This document shows, piece by piece, positions 19,111 through 27,586 of a stretch of 64,000 bases of DNA (within the stretch, counting starts at the first letter, position 1; each line of letters starts with the position of its first letter). The notes below the pieces were generated by a model. That model was not told where the DNA came from, did not search any database, and worked only from the letters and a program-made list of their open reading frames with translations. The translations under genes were made by a program, and so were the position numbers. This DNA is from Komarekiella atlantica HA4396-MV6 (GTDB lineage Bacteria; Cyanobacteriota; Cyanobacteriia; Cyanobacteriales; Nostocaceae): contig JAHHHK010000009.1 of assembly GCA_019359395.1 (NCBI GenBank), positions 1 to 64,000 of the forward strand, written 5' to 3'.

Positions 19111-19305
19111 ATGGCAGCTCAAACAAACACTTCTGATTTACTAGTAGAGTTACCTGAAGAAGAACAGGAACTTCAAAGTGGAGGTTACTGGGGTCACTAT
19201 GGAAGACCTTGGGGCTACTATGGCAAACCTTGGGGCTACTATGGCAAACCTTGGGGCTACTACGGAAAACCTTGGGGTTGGGGTCGCGGTGGTTGGCGAT
19301 ATTAA
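19111..19305 (+). CDS. Double-glycine peptide precursor with repeated PWGYYGK core
   Basis: The 64-residue product has two parts. Residues 1-25 form an acidic leader ending in a double-glycine site (LLVELPEEEQELQSGG). The remaining 39 residues are basic and contain only Gly, Trp, Tyr, Lys, Arg, Pro and one His: three tandem PWGYYGK units preceded by a variant and followed by WGWGRGGWRY. GGAGGT eight bases before the ATG is one of the strongest ribosome sites in the window, supporting a real gene. The DNA of the core is itself a 21-bp tandem repeat. The leader fits peptides exported by C39-peptidase ABC transporters; no such transporter or modifying enzyme is adjacent, apart from the radical SAM gene 0.9 kb away. 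Confidence 0.7.
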   Translation: MAAQTNTSDLLVELPEEEQELQSGGYWGHYGRPWGYYGKPWGYYGKPWGYYGKPWGWGRGGWRY

Positions 19306-19372
19306 ATTGACAAAGCCCTGTTTAAAAAAGCTTGTCATTACCTAACATTTTTGTCATAGTAAAGTCGCAAAA

Positions 19373-19475
19373 CCATAGCCCGCCTGCGATTTAAATCGCA
19401 GACTAATAGCCCAACTCCTTTCTTAGTCTTAAGAAGACTTTAGCTATTAGCTTGGAAATTTATTCCCAAGCTAGT
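19373..19475. repeat. Multi-hairpin intergenic repeat (copy 1)
   Basis: Several short hairpins follow each other, including CTGCGATTTAAATCGCAG and AGTCTTAAGAAGACT, with TAGCTATTAGC between them. Related arrangements occur at 26650-26750 and 52375-52490. It is probably a non-coding repeat or MITE family. Confidence 0.45.
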
Positions 19476-19597
19476 AGCAATGATGCAATAAATTAATAAA
19501 GACTTGTAGTTTGAAGGCGATTCTTAAGCTATTAGCATAAAAATTAATGAAAATTAAACCACAGATGAACGCGGATTAACACTGATAATTTATTTGT

Positions 19598-19740
19598 CTT
19601 GAAAAGTTTCCCATCCTAGGAAATTTTTCAAGACAGGCATCAGAACTTCTCCTAGCAAAGACGCTGCGCGAACGGAGGGTTTCCACGGCAGTCCGTTCAA
19701 GTCGGGAAACCCGCCCACACGGCTGCCTCCCCGTTATAGC
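19598..19740 (+). repeat. CTTGAAAAGT-type GC-rich repeat, variant
   Basis: It starts CTTGAAAAGT and contains an internal AAATTTTTCAAGACA, so two opposite ends are close together. GC-rich modules follow, including one close to 'gacgctgcgcgaacgg'. It lies just downstream of cupA. Nothing coding is seen in 19306-19785. Confidence 0.4.
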
Positions 19741-19785
19741 AAGTGTTCGTTGTTCATCTGTGGTTATAAATAAAAGAAGGATATT

Positions 19786-21093
19786 TTATCTATAATCCTG
19801 CTTTTGAATACTCCCCAAACGTGCAGCATCACGAATATTATATTCAGGACGAGTAAAACGATTTATCTGCATTTCAAAGAAATCTCGATTAGCTTGTAAA
19901 TGCCTGGGATTGGGGTCATCTAAAGGATATAAAAGTGCTGTCCGCAATGCCTGAATTACCGCAGAAGTCACACAATACATTGACCGTTGAAAACTAACCC
20001 CCAACTGAATCAACATATCTTCTTCACCACGGCAATGTTTGCTGTAGTAATCAACAAGATATGGGGGCAAAAAATGCAGCATATCTTGCATCAACAATGT
20101 GGGTGGAATACCAGCAGTACCAACTGGAAACACATCAGCGTAAAGAATGCCATAGTGGAAGTCTTTTTGATCTTCTGGTACTTGACGTGCTTGAGCATTA
20201 TAAGATTTTGTACCCCGGAAAGGAGCAGTACGATAGAAAACTGCTTCTACATAAGGTAATGCGGCTTCATATAGCCACATGAAGCCTTTAGATTTGGGAA
20301 TAATTTCGTAACATTCACCACGAATATAAACGTGATGATAAATTGGACGACCTGCGATCGCAAATATACCATTAACTAAGAAACTCATCGCCTCTGGGAC
20401 GCTGGTAATTGTGCCTTCGTCATAGCGGTCTGACATTTCAAAGAACACTGGGGCCATGATTTCCCAGAACAAGCCCAGATTAGCGTAGTAAGACATCTGG
20501 CGGCACTGTTCCAAAAACATATCTGGGAACAACTTATAGAGTCCCAGCATCACTGGGTTGCCTTGGAAGTAAGCTTTAATTGCCCTATCAGCGTTGGCTT
20601 TATATTCTTCAGAATCCAGGTAAGGGTCAAATTGCCCACCCATTCCTCTATGCCACAACATCGCTCGCATACAGGCTTCTGCAAATTCCATGTTAATGCG
20701 ATCGTGCAATAAATGATGCAACAACTTTGGCATTTTAAAGGTTTCACCTTTCTCGATAAATGCCAACAGTTCTGGATGAGCAGTAGCTTCACCGCGCCAA
20801 ATCCGCAAATCAGCATCATCCCCAGCATAATGATTATGCAATTCTAAATACTCTTTGGGCAAGAAGTATTTAAAAAAGGGAAGCGGGTTTAAAAATTCGC
20901 GTTCAGCAATATAAAGTAGGTCACGCCAGTAAAAATCCATCGGCACGGCATAAGCTTTATATAAACCGATGATTTGCATCAGATTTTCTGGCGTATCTGG
21001 TAACATCGCACCGCCAGCTTCTAGGCGATGAATTACTTCAGCAAATTCATGCTGGGAAGGAGGTAACTTAGTCGCTATCTTAGTTGCTGTCAT
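19786..21093 (-). CDS. cupA: NDH-1 CO2-hydration protein CupA/ChpY type
   Basis: The 435-residue sequence belongs to the CO2-hydration protein family (Cup/Chp) unique to cyanobacterial NDH-1 CO2-uptake complexes. Typical stretches are YWRDLLYIAEREFLNPLPFF, LHHLLHDRINMEFAE and HFLPPYLVDYYSKH. It has no signal peptide or membrane segment, as expected for the subunit that sits on NdhF/NdhD and hydrates CO2 to bicarbonate. It is the last gene of a cluster with ndhF3, a beta-carbonic anhydrase and ndhD3. Association with ndhF3/ndhD3 points to the low-CO2-inducible CupA form over the constitutive CupB. No cupS gene follows. Confidence 0.9.
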   Translation of the reverse strand: MTATKIATKLPPSQHEFAEVIHRLEAGGAMLPDTPENLMQIIGLYKAYAVPMDFYWRDLLYIAEREFLNPLPFFKYFLPKEYLELHNHYAGDDADLRIWRGEATAHPELLAFIEKGETFKMPKLLHHLLHDRINMEFAEACMRAMLWHRGMGGQFDPYLDSEEYKANADRAIKAYFQGNPVMLGLYKLFPDMFLEQCRQMSYYANLGLFWEIMAPVFFEMSDRYDEGTITSVPEAMSFLVNGIFAIAGRPIYHHVYIRGECYEIIPKSKGFMWLYEAALPYVEAVFYRTAPFRGTKSYNAQARQVPEDQKDFHYGILYADVFPVGTAGIPPTLLMQDMLHFLPPYLVDYYSKHCRGEEDMLIQLGVSFQRSMYCVTSAVIQALRTALLYPLDDPNPRHLQANRDFFEMQINRFTRPEYNIRDAARLGSIQKQDYR

Positions 21094-21161
21094 ATTAATG
21101 GTGTTTGCTAAATTGCGTAAATTTCTAGCGAATCGAATTTACAAACTCTGCGCCCCTTTGT

Positions 21162-21372
21162 CTTGAAAAGTTGAGCCACTGCGTTGGACGGGTTTTCCGG
21201 CTTGTAGCAAGTGGCGTTCCTACGGTTCGCGTTAGCGTCTCGTAAGAGAGGGAAACCCTAAGCGAAGTTTGCTTGGAGGGAAACCCTCCTGGCAACTTCT
21301 CTCCGCAGAACTTTTCGCTGTCTTGAAAAGTTTTGCGCTCCTGTTAACCGGAGCTTCGCTTACTTTTCGCTG
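21162..21372 (+). repeat. Two abutting CTTGAAAAGT...ACTTTTCGCTG repeats
   Basis: One element runs 21162-21320 and a second 21322-21372, with the junction CTTTTCGCTG-T-CTTGAAAAGT. The abutment shows where each unit begins and ends. Together they fill most of the 318-bp gap between ndhD3 and cupA. Confidence 0.55.
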
Positions 21373-21411
21373 CGTTAAACTCTGCGTTCCTTTGCGTTTC
21401 AATTCCATCTC

Positions 21412-22905
21412 TCAATTATTTACCGCTTGAGAAATGATAGTTTTTTCCGAGGAAGGAATTGCAGCTACCATTGCTGTTGTTGTGGGTTCACTCCAACGCA
21501 CTAACCAAGTGGGTTGCACTCCTAAAAAGATAATCAGCGCTGCCAAAATTAGAGCTGGCATTTTCTCAGACCATAGGACTTTTGGATAGTAGGCTATGTT
21601 ATCAAGTTTGCCAAAACAGGTGCGATTGAGGAGGATGACAAAATAAACGGCGGTTAATCCACTAGCTACTACACACAACAATGTGGGGATGGGAAAAACC
21701 GAGAAACTACCTTGAAAGACGATAAATTCAGCGATGAATCCTGTTAAACCAGGAATACCAGCACTAGCCATCCCGCTTAAAACTAGCAAGGCACTAATTA
21801 GGGGTAAACCGCGTATAGGACTCATTAAGCCATTGAGTTTATCTAACTCACGAGTGCCAACTTTCGCTTCCACGATTCCCACCAAATGGAAGAGAATTGC
21901 GAGGATAATGCCGTGGCTAAACATTTGGGCGACAGCACCAACAAGTGCTAAGGGAGTACCAGCAGCACTAGCTAGCAATATATAGCCCATGTGACCGACG
22001 GAACTAAATGCTACCATGCGCTTGATATCTTTTTGAGCGATCGCAATTACTGCCCCGTAAATAGCGCTGATTGCTCCCCAAATTGCCAGAGTTGGCGCGA
22101 TAGTACTCCAAGTTTCAGGAAACATACCTAACCCAAACCGCAACAGTCCATAGGTTCCCAGTTTTGCCAACACGCCACCGAGAAGAATGGCAATAGGTGC
22201 TGAAGCTTCAACATAAGCATCTGGCAACCAAGTATGAAAGGGAATCAGGGGAATTTTGATGCCAAAACCTAATACTATCCCTGCTAGTAGAAGGATTTGC
22301 TTTGCTGTTGATAGGTTTTCTGTAGAGATTCCATCAATAGCAAAACTAGTAGAACCAGTCAACCACACCATACCCAAGAAGGTTGCCAGAATAAAAGCAC
22401 CTGAGACAGCGGTATAAATCAGGAATTTGATTCCAGCGTAAGCTCGCTTTTCTCCTCCCCAAATAGAAATTAGCAGATAGAAAGGGATTAGCTCAAATTC
22501 GTAGAACAAGAAGAATAGTAGCAAATTTTCTGCTAAGAAAGCACCGGCAACCCCACCACTGACTAATAAAATCATCGAGTAGAAAAGCCGGGGACGTTCA
22601 GTTTGTTGATTACTGCTGTAAATAGCAATCCAGGTGAGCAGGCTATTTAACACCAACATTAAAATCGATAGCCCATCCACACCTAATTGATAGCTCAAAC
22701 CTAGAGTTTCATTCCAAGGTAGGTACTCTTGAAATTGCATCTCTGGATTGCTGATATCAAATTTCAGCAATATAAAAAGATTCCACAGAAGAACTATTCC
22801 TGAAAAGAATAATGCTCCTAAACGAATTCGATTAGCGGAGATTCCAGGTAATAATACTATGACAGTTGCGGCTAAAATCGGAAGCCAAATTAATACACTT
22901 AACAT
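21412..22905 (-). CDS. ndhD3: NAD(P)H-quinone oxidoreductase subunit D3
   Basis: The product is a 497-residue, roughly 14-helix antiporter-like membrane protein of the NuoM/NdhD family. I used the ATG at 22905 (MLSVLIWLPILAATVIVLLP), since the 11-residue TTG extension is not family-like. Diagnostic parts include FLFYEFELIPFYLLISIWGG with the conserved glutamate and FHTWLPDAYVEASAPIAILLGG with a key histidine region. Linkage to ndhF3 and cupA identifies it as the D3 type of the NDH-1MS CO2-uptake complex in thylakoids. Gaps of 438 bp upstream and 318 bp downstream contain repeats, so co-transcription needs read-through. Confidence 0.92.
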   Translation of the reverse strand: MLSVLIWLPILAATVIVLLPGISANRIRLGALFFSGIVLLWNLFILLKFDISNPEMQFQEYLPWNETLGLSYQLGVDGLSILMLVLNSLLTWIAIYSSNQQTERPRLFYSMILLVSGGVAGAFLAENLLLFFLFYEFELIPFYLLISIWGGEKRAYAGIKFLIYTAVSGAFILATFLGMVWLTGSTSFAIDGISTENLSTAKQILLLAGIVLGFGIKIPLIPFHTWLPDAYVEASAPIAILLGGVLAKLGTYGLLRFGLGMFPETWSTIAPTLAIWGAISAIYGAVIAIAQKDIKRMVAFSSVGHMGYILLASAAGTPLALVGAVAQMFSHGIILAILFHLVGIVEAKVGTRELDKLNGLMSPIRGLPLISALLVLSGMASAGIPGLTGFIAEFIVFQGSFSVFPIPTLLCVVASGLTAVYFVILLNRTCFGKLDNIAYYPKVLWSEKMPALILAALIIFLGVQPTWLVRWSEPTTTAMVAAIPSSEKTIISQAVNN

Positions 22906-23343
22906 GGTAATTTTTAAATGTGAAAAAGCTGGTAACAAGTAGTGCCTTCAAAATCCTTTGGGAAAATTTCTAATTAAAGATTTGTTTTTTAATTTTACAT
23001 GGCGCGGCTTAGTATTTTGCTATAGCGTTTCTCGCTTCAGTGAGGTACAGAAAGAAGTAATTTACCACAGAGAGAAGTCGGTAGCTTGCTTCCCGCAGGG
23101 TGCGCCGGTTTCCGCCGTTGGTGCAGCCCGCCGTTCGCGCAGCGTTCCGCAGGAAAGGCATATGAACTTCGGTGTGAACACGGATAAACACAGATAAGTT
23201 AATACCTCAGCAGATTAGGAAACGCTACAAGAGGAGTTATAGTCATTAATCCTTATACAAATGACAAAGCGAAAAGTTCTGCGGGAGGGTTTCCCTCCGC
23301 AGGAAACTTTTAAAGAGAGGACTAATGACAAAGGACAAAAAAG
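22906..23343. other. Repeat-rich spacer between carbonic anhydrase and ndhD3
   Basis: The spacer contains the 'gtagcttgcttcccgcaggg' GC-rich module (about 23080-23150), a small hairpin block at about 23265-23311 (GCGAAAAGTTCTGCGG ... CCGCAGGAAACTTTT), and the 'ctaatgacaaaggac' motif seen elsewhere. I find no gene. Confidence 0.45.
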
Positions 23344-24057
23344 CTAGCTGACTATACTGACTCTTCCAGTATCCAAATCGTAATAACCACCAACTATTTT
23401 CAGTTTGTTTGCTTTGATTAACTCAGCTAGAACTGGCGATGCTTTCAATTTGTCGATTTGCACTAAAACGTTAGACTTGCAGGCGTTTGCTACTTTATCT
23501 CCTGGTTGACCCTGAGATTTTTCTACAGCAGGTTTAATCGCATCTATTAAACTACCAATTTGTCCAGGTACTTGAGCACCTTTGATCGCGGCTTCTATCG
23601 CACCACATCTTTCATGTCCTACTACCATGATGACTGTAGTACCTAATACTAAGCTGCCAAATTCTAGGCTACCAATTTCTTCTGGTGTAGCTACATTACC
23701 AGCTATACGGCAAACAAATAAATCTCCCAATCCTTGGTCAAAGATAATTTCTGAAGGAACCCGTGAATCTGCACAACCCAAAATAGAAGCAAACGGCTTT
23801 TGACCCTTGGCAACTTCCTGCAATCTTGAATAGCCTTGGTTGGGGTTTTTACGTTTTCTTTTCACAAACCTATCATTTCCCTCTAGCAATAATTGCAGTC
23901 CCTTTTCGGGGTTGTTATCATCTTTTGCTAAGGCTGGTTTAGGTACTATCAAGTTGGAACCAACTCCGGCTGTTACCACTCCTGTAGCGATCGCACCTGC
24001 ACTGAATTGAAGTAAATTTCTTCTGGAAATATTTACTTGAGACTGTTTTCCGCTCAC
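23344..24057 (-). CDS. ecaB: Tat-exported beta-carbonic anhydrase (EcaB type)
   Basis: This 237-residue protein starts with a twin-arginine signal (SRRNLLQFSAGA, hydrophobic core to about 30, cleavage after PALA near residue 44). The mature part is a beta-carbonic anhydrase: zinc ligands in CADSRVPSE and GHERCGA (Cys-Asp-His-Cys). It interconverts CO2 and bicarbonate, outside the cytoplasm or in the thylakoid lumen. It lies between ndhF3 (68 bp upstream) and ndhD3, so it is probably part of the CO2-uptake module. In Synechocystis the homologous EcaB has been linked to NDH-1 CO2 uptake; here the linkage is genetic. The catalytic residues are complete. Confidence 0.9.
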   Translation of the reverse strand: MSGKQSQVNISRRNLLQFSAGAIATGVVTAGVGSNLIVPKPALAKDDNNPEKGLQLLLEGNDRFVKRKRKNPNQGYSRLQEVAKGQKPFASILGCADSRVPSEIIFDQGLGDLFVCRIAGNVATPEEIGSLEFGSLVLGTTVIMVVGHERCGAIEAAIKGAQVPGQIGSLIDAIKPAVEKSQGQPGDKVANACKSNVLVQIDKLKASPVLAELIKANKLKIVGGYYDLDTGRVSIVS

Positions 24058-24125
24058 TGGATTCTCCTCACAATATTAAACTGTTAGCCTGAATTAAACT
24101 TTCACCAACACAAAAATGTAGAGTT

Positions 24126-25985
24126 TTAAAACATCAAATCTAAAAACTGTACTCCCCAGAATGGCCAAGTTACCCACATTCCTAAAGCGCTTACCCCTAA
24201 AAGCACTGTGAATGCATAAAACTGGGTTTGTCCAGAAGTACTGTACTTGAGACTTTCACCACCTAATAGTGAAAACAAACCAACCATATTAACGATGCCA
24301 TCAACTACAAAACGGTCAATCATATCGGCTAATTGGGAAATTTGAGCAACGCCGAAAATGACGGTCATTCGATAGAGTTTTGGGGTGTAAAAATCGTATG
24401 CCAGCAAGTCTTGTAAACCTTTCCAAGGCAGACGAATCGGTTTAGGAATATTGCCTAAGTAAATCACACCACCAATGCTGCAACCGAAAATACTTGACCA
24501 AATTAAAAGTAGTGCAACATCCTTATTGATGATTGTCCAATTGGGTAAGAGTGATAAGCTTTGTAATATCAAGGGAAGATGCAAAGTAAAGCCAAGTAAA
24601 ATCACCATTGGCAGAACCATCGGCCAGTGAGCTTCAGGCGATCGCTCACTCATCTGTGTCGGTTTACCACCAAAAAGTAGACCGAATTCTCTGGTTAAAC
24701 TAAAGGCTGTCAAAGCGTTGACGGCTATCACCACCCCTACTAACCAAGGTTGCGTTCCCCACAGCCCATCTGCTAACTTCATCAACGCCCAAAAGCTACC
24801 CAGAGGCGGAAAACCAATTAACCCCAAAGTCCCAATTATAAAGGCTAATCCTGAGATAGGGCGGCGTGACCACAATCCGCCCAATTGGGTGACATCTTGG
24901 GTGATGCTGTTCCAAATAATTCCCCCAGTACTCATCACCAACAGGGCTGCTGATATCGCATGGGTGAGTACCAACAATAGCGCGGCTTCGTCTTGCTGTA
25001 CTCCCACAGCAATAAACACTAAGCCCATGTAAGCACTGACAGAATAAGATAAACAGCGTTTGAGGTCAACTTGAGCGATCGCAATTAAAGAAGCACCCAC
25101 CGCTGTCACCGCTCCAATCCCTACTATGACTGAGGAAACTACGGGCGACAGAGTTAACACAGGTTGCAATTTAATCAGCACCCATGCACCACTAGCAACT
25201 ACTACCGAGTTCCGCAAAATCGTACTCGGAACAGGGCCTTCCATCGCTTCATCTAACCACAGATGTAGGGGAAACTGGGCGCATTTGCCCATTGGCCCAG
25301 CAATTAAGGCTAAACCTACCAGCGCCATTGTCGTAGTATTGACATTCGCAGTCGCCGCCCATTGGGCTAGTTCTGGATAACTCCAAGTTCCAGCTAGGGG
25401 CCATAATGCTAACACCCCCATTAGCAAGAATAAGTCTCCCACCCGCTTTGTTAAAAAAGCATCTCTTGCACCTGAAACTACTAACGGCTGACTAAACCAT
25501 AAGCCGACTAATAAGTATGTTCCCAGAGTCAGGACTTCCAATATCACATAACTAAAGAACAAGTTATTACACAGAACAAGGGCGCATAATCCCGCTTCAA
25601 ATAATCCTAATAAAGAATAGAAGCGTCCCCAACCCCAATCCATTTCCATGTAGCCAATTGCAAATATCTGCGCTAGTAAATTCAAGCCACAAATGACAAC
25701 TAACGCGCCGACACTTACAGAGGAAATTTCTAAAGCAATTGTCAGGTCTAAACCAGCCGTAGACAACCAAGGAATAAATACTTCTTGGGGTGGATGATTC
25801 CAAGTTGCTTGTAATGCGATCGCACTATGAACGAACGCCAAAAATGTCATTACCAAATTGACATAACCAGCCGGTCTTGGCCCAGTGTGACGAATGATCC
25901 CTGGCGACCAGGGCACAGCCAACAGCCCACCCATTAATGCATAGCACGGAACTAGCCAAACAGTCTCAAGTAGAAACTGAGCCAT
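24126..25985 (-). CDS. ndhF3: NAD(P)H-quinone oxidoreductase subunit F3
   Basis: This is a NuoL/NdhF-type membrane subunit of 619 residues from the ATG at 25985 (MAQFLLETVWLVPCYALMGG), with AGAGGTG upstream; the frame is open 17 codons further but that part is not family-like. It has about 16 transmembrane helices and the conserved block FPLHLWLDEAMEGPVPSTIL, where GPVPSTI replaces the APTPVSA of NdhF1. The F3 type works with NdhD3 and CupA in the inducible CO2-uptake NDH-1 complex. It is the first gene of the minus-strand cluster and so the likely promoter-proximal gene. Confidence 0.92.
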   Translation of the reverse strand: MAQFLLETVWLVPCYALMGGLLAVPWSPGIIRHTGPRPAGYVNLVMTFLAFVHSAIALQATWNHPPQEVFIPWLSTAGLDLTIALEISSVSVGALVVICGLNLLAQIFAIGYMEMDWGWGRFYSLLGLFEAGLCALVLCNNLFFSYVILEVLTLGTYLLVGLWFSQPLVVSGARDAFLTKRVGDLFLLMGVLALWPLAGTWSYPELAQWAATANVNTTTMALVGLALIAGPMGKCAQFPLHLWLDEAMEGPVPSTILRNSVVVASGAWVLIKLQPVLTLSPVVSSVIVGIGAVTAVGASLIAIAQVDLKRCLSYSVSAYMGLVFIAVGVQQDEAALLLVLTHAISAALLVMSTGGIIWNSITQDVTQLGGLWSRRPISGLAFIIGTLGLIGFPPLGSFWALMKLADGLWGTQPWLVGVVIAVNALTAFSLTREFGLLFGGKPTQMSERSPEAHWPMVLPMVILLGFTLHLPLILQSLSLLPNWTIINKDVALLLIWSSIFGCSIGGVIYLGNIPKPIRLPWKGLQDLLAYDFYTPKLYRMTVIFGVAQISQLADMIDRFVVDGIVNMVGLFSLLGGESLKYSTSGQTQFYAFTVLLGVSALGMWVTWPFWGVQFLDLMF

Positions 25986-26339
25986 CAAAGCACCTCTAGA
26001 TTTGCAGTCAAACTTGTAGGGTTTTAAAATCAACAAACGTTGATCCCCTTAAACCCAGCTATTGCCGATAAGACAAATTTATCTTTTTTTAATGTTGTTA
26101 TAAATAGCTTACATTTATATTTGCTCAAATGGAATAACTTAACTAAATAAATTAGCGATATTTAATCTAATTAATTCTTATATAAATGTGTATTCGGTTT
26201 TCCAATAATCACTATTATCTCTAATCTATGAATAAATCAGGGTTTACTCAATAGTTACGATTGGTTTTGATTAATTGACATAAATGACAAGAGACGCAAG
26301 GAATTGCGCCTCTGCAAATCGGCTAAATGTAATTTATAC
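25986..26339. other. AT-rich promoter region upstream of ndhF3
   Basis: This 354-bp AT-rich region separates ndhF3 from the 3' end of the small membrane gene, which is on the same strand. It should contain the promoter of the CO2-uptake genes. Apart from the palindrome at 26029 I can assign nothing firmly. Confidence 0.4.
26029..26044 (-). promoter_or_regulatory. Palindrome ATCAAC-N4-GTTGAT upstream of ndhF3
   Basis: A perfect 6-4-6 dyad lies 44 bp before the ndhF3 start. ndhF3 clusters are known to be controlled by the LysR-type regulators NdhR/CcmR and CmpR, which bind short dyads. The sequence is compatible with a LysR-type site but does not exactly match a motif I can quote, so this is tentative. 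Confidence 0.3.
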
Positions 26340-26519
26340 TTAGAGGATTTTGTCAACCTGGCAACTATAAGCAACGAGCGCAGGTATTTGATCAACTTGG
26401 CTGATGGGGGCGGGTTTCATGTCCCGGTAGTCCAGCAGTTGGACTAAAATGAGGTAGGCGATCGCCAAAAGAATAGAAATCGCACCTGTAATCACGGCAA
26501 CTATTTTCGAGCGGTTCAT
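26340..26519 (-). CDS. Small single-span membrane protein (59 aa)
   Basis: The ATG at 26519 opens a 59-codon frame. The product has a basic start (MNRSK), one hydrophobic helix at about 6-29 (VAVITGAISILLAIAYLILVQ) and a polar tail ending in SCQVDKIL. The DNA at the end of the helix contains the HIP1 octamer GCGATCGC. Two truncated copies of its 5' end lie upstream at 26776-26850 and 27587-27673. The existence of those copies and the family-like sequence argue for a real gene. Function unknown. Confidence 0.65.
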   Translation of the reverse strand: MNRSKIVAVITGAISILLAIAYLILVQLLDYRDMKPAPISQVDQIPALVAYSCQVDKIL

Positions 26520-26610
26520 CAGTAATTCCTGTAATGCTTATTGTGCTGTGTCTATCTCTACATTAATACTTGACAAACACACCACACACTTACCAACTCA
26601 TACCTGGCAA
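26473..26610 (-). repeat. Duplicated 5' end and upstream region (copy A)
   Basis: The first part of the small membrane gene plus about 90 bp upstream is nearly identical to 27628-27763 (same 'gcttattgtgctgtgtctat' and 'acacaccacacacttaccaa' stretches). This is a direct duplication about 1.15 kb apart, flanking the Uma2 gene. Confidence 0.7.
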
Positions 26611-26649
26611 ATCTTAATTAGCCTCCGTTCCCGCCTGAAAATCAATTTT

Positions 26650-26750
26650 CCGGCTCATAGCAAAAGTCTACAAAAGTAGACTCAAATACATTACCAGTCG
26701 TCTTGAGACGACTTCAGCTATGAACCTGGGGTTTCTAACCCTAGGCGATC
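26650..26750. repeat. Multi-hairpin intergenic repeat (copy 2)
   Basis: It contains CATAGCAAAAGTCTAC...GTAGACT, GTCGTCTTGAGACGAC and a CCTGGGGTTTC...AACCCTAGG hairpin, the same order of elements as at 52375-52490. It is non-coding. Confidence 0.45.
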
Positions 26751-26775
26751 GCTCTCAATAATATAATGCGTAGGC

Positions 26776-26850
26776 TTAGCCCGTCGTAGACATCGCTAAA
26801 ATAACCGAAATCGCACCTGTAAGAATGGCAATTATTTTCGAGCGTTCCAT
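26776..26850 (-). pseudogene. Truncated copy B of the small membrane gene
   Basis: ATG at 26850 gives MERSKIIAILTGAISVILAM, close to the start of the 59-residue gene at 26340-26519. It then runs into the repeat containing 'cccgtcgta' and stops after 24 residues. Only about 20 bp of the upstream region is shared, so this copy is older or shorter than copy C. Confidence 0.65.
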
Positions 26851-26934
26851 CAGTATTTTCTGTAATGCAAGTAGAATAACTGTATTGAGTCATCGATGAG
26901 AATTGCGTAGGCGCAGCCCAACCTAGGTATCGCT

Positions 26935-27522
26935 ATGGCTGCAACCACAAAAAAATTTACTTTTGCAGAGTATCTTAAGTATAACGATGGCACGGATACC
27001 CAATATGAATTGGTAGATGGAGAATTAATTCCCATGAGCCTTGGCACGCTCCTGCACGGTGGCATCTCCAAGTTTTTAGAACGAAGCTTTGATGATGAAA
27101 GTGCCAAAATGGGCCAGAATTGGACAGCACAAAAGTTTTCTGTCGGAGTGCGTTCCCCACGAGGAGGACGCTGGGACACCTCACGAATTCCAGATGTAGT
27201 AGCATTACCAACACAGCAGTGGGAAGCACTTTCTAATCGAGAAGCTGTAATCGAACTCAACGAAATTCCTCCGATATTAGTGGTAGAAGTCGTCAGCGAA
27301 TCTACACAAACCACAGACTATCGCAGCAAACGTTCTGAATATGCTGTTTTGGAAATTCCCGAATATTGGATTGTTGACCCGATTCAAGAGATAGTAACAA
27401 TATGCACCCTAGTAGAAGGGTTCTATGATGCTGTTGTATTCCGAGGACAAGAACGCATCATCTCTTTTACTTTTACACAGTTGGATTTGAGTGCCGAACA
27501 AGTCTTGGCAGGACGGAAGTGA
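26935..27522 (+). CDS. Uma2-family (DUF820) PD-(D/E)XK nuclease-like protein
   Basis: This 195-residue protein fits the Uma2 family, hugely expanded in cyanobacteria. Visible landmarks are FAEYLKYNDGTDTQYELVDG at the N-terminus, the acidic residue in RIPDVVALP, VVEVVSES, and the lysine in DYRSKRSEY followed by PEYWIVDP. These correspond to the core of the PD-(D/E)XK nuclease fold. Its biological role is unsettled; association with mobile DNA has been proposed. It sits between two copies of a duplicated gene end, which fits a mobile or recombined segment. Confidence 0.85.
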   Translation: MAATTKKFTFAEYLKYNDGTDTQYELVDGELIPMSLGTLLHGGISKFLERSFDDESAKMGQNWTAQKFSVGVRSPRGGRWDTSRIPDVVALPTQQWEALSNREAVIELNEIPPILVVEVVSESTQTTDYRSKRSEYAVLEIPEYWIVDPIQEIVTICTLVEGFYDAVVFRGQERIISFTFTQLDLSAEQVLAGRK

Positions 27523-27586
27523 ACTCTCAATTACTACCAATTTGCAGGCGGCATAGTGGACGCTAACACTGTTAAAATTGCTCAAA

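Noticed and set aside
17119-19305. Radical SAM protein as the maturase of the PWGYYGK peptide
   Set aside because: The enzyme is on the other strand, 0.9 kb away, and matches the spore photoproduct lyase family without a peptide-recognition domain; the link is only possible.
26850-27314. 154-codon minus-strand frame over the Uma2 gene
   Set aside because: It is a shadow of the Uma2 coding sequence, whose own motifs are clear.
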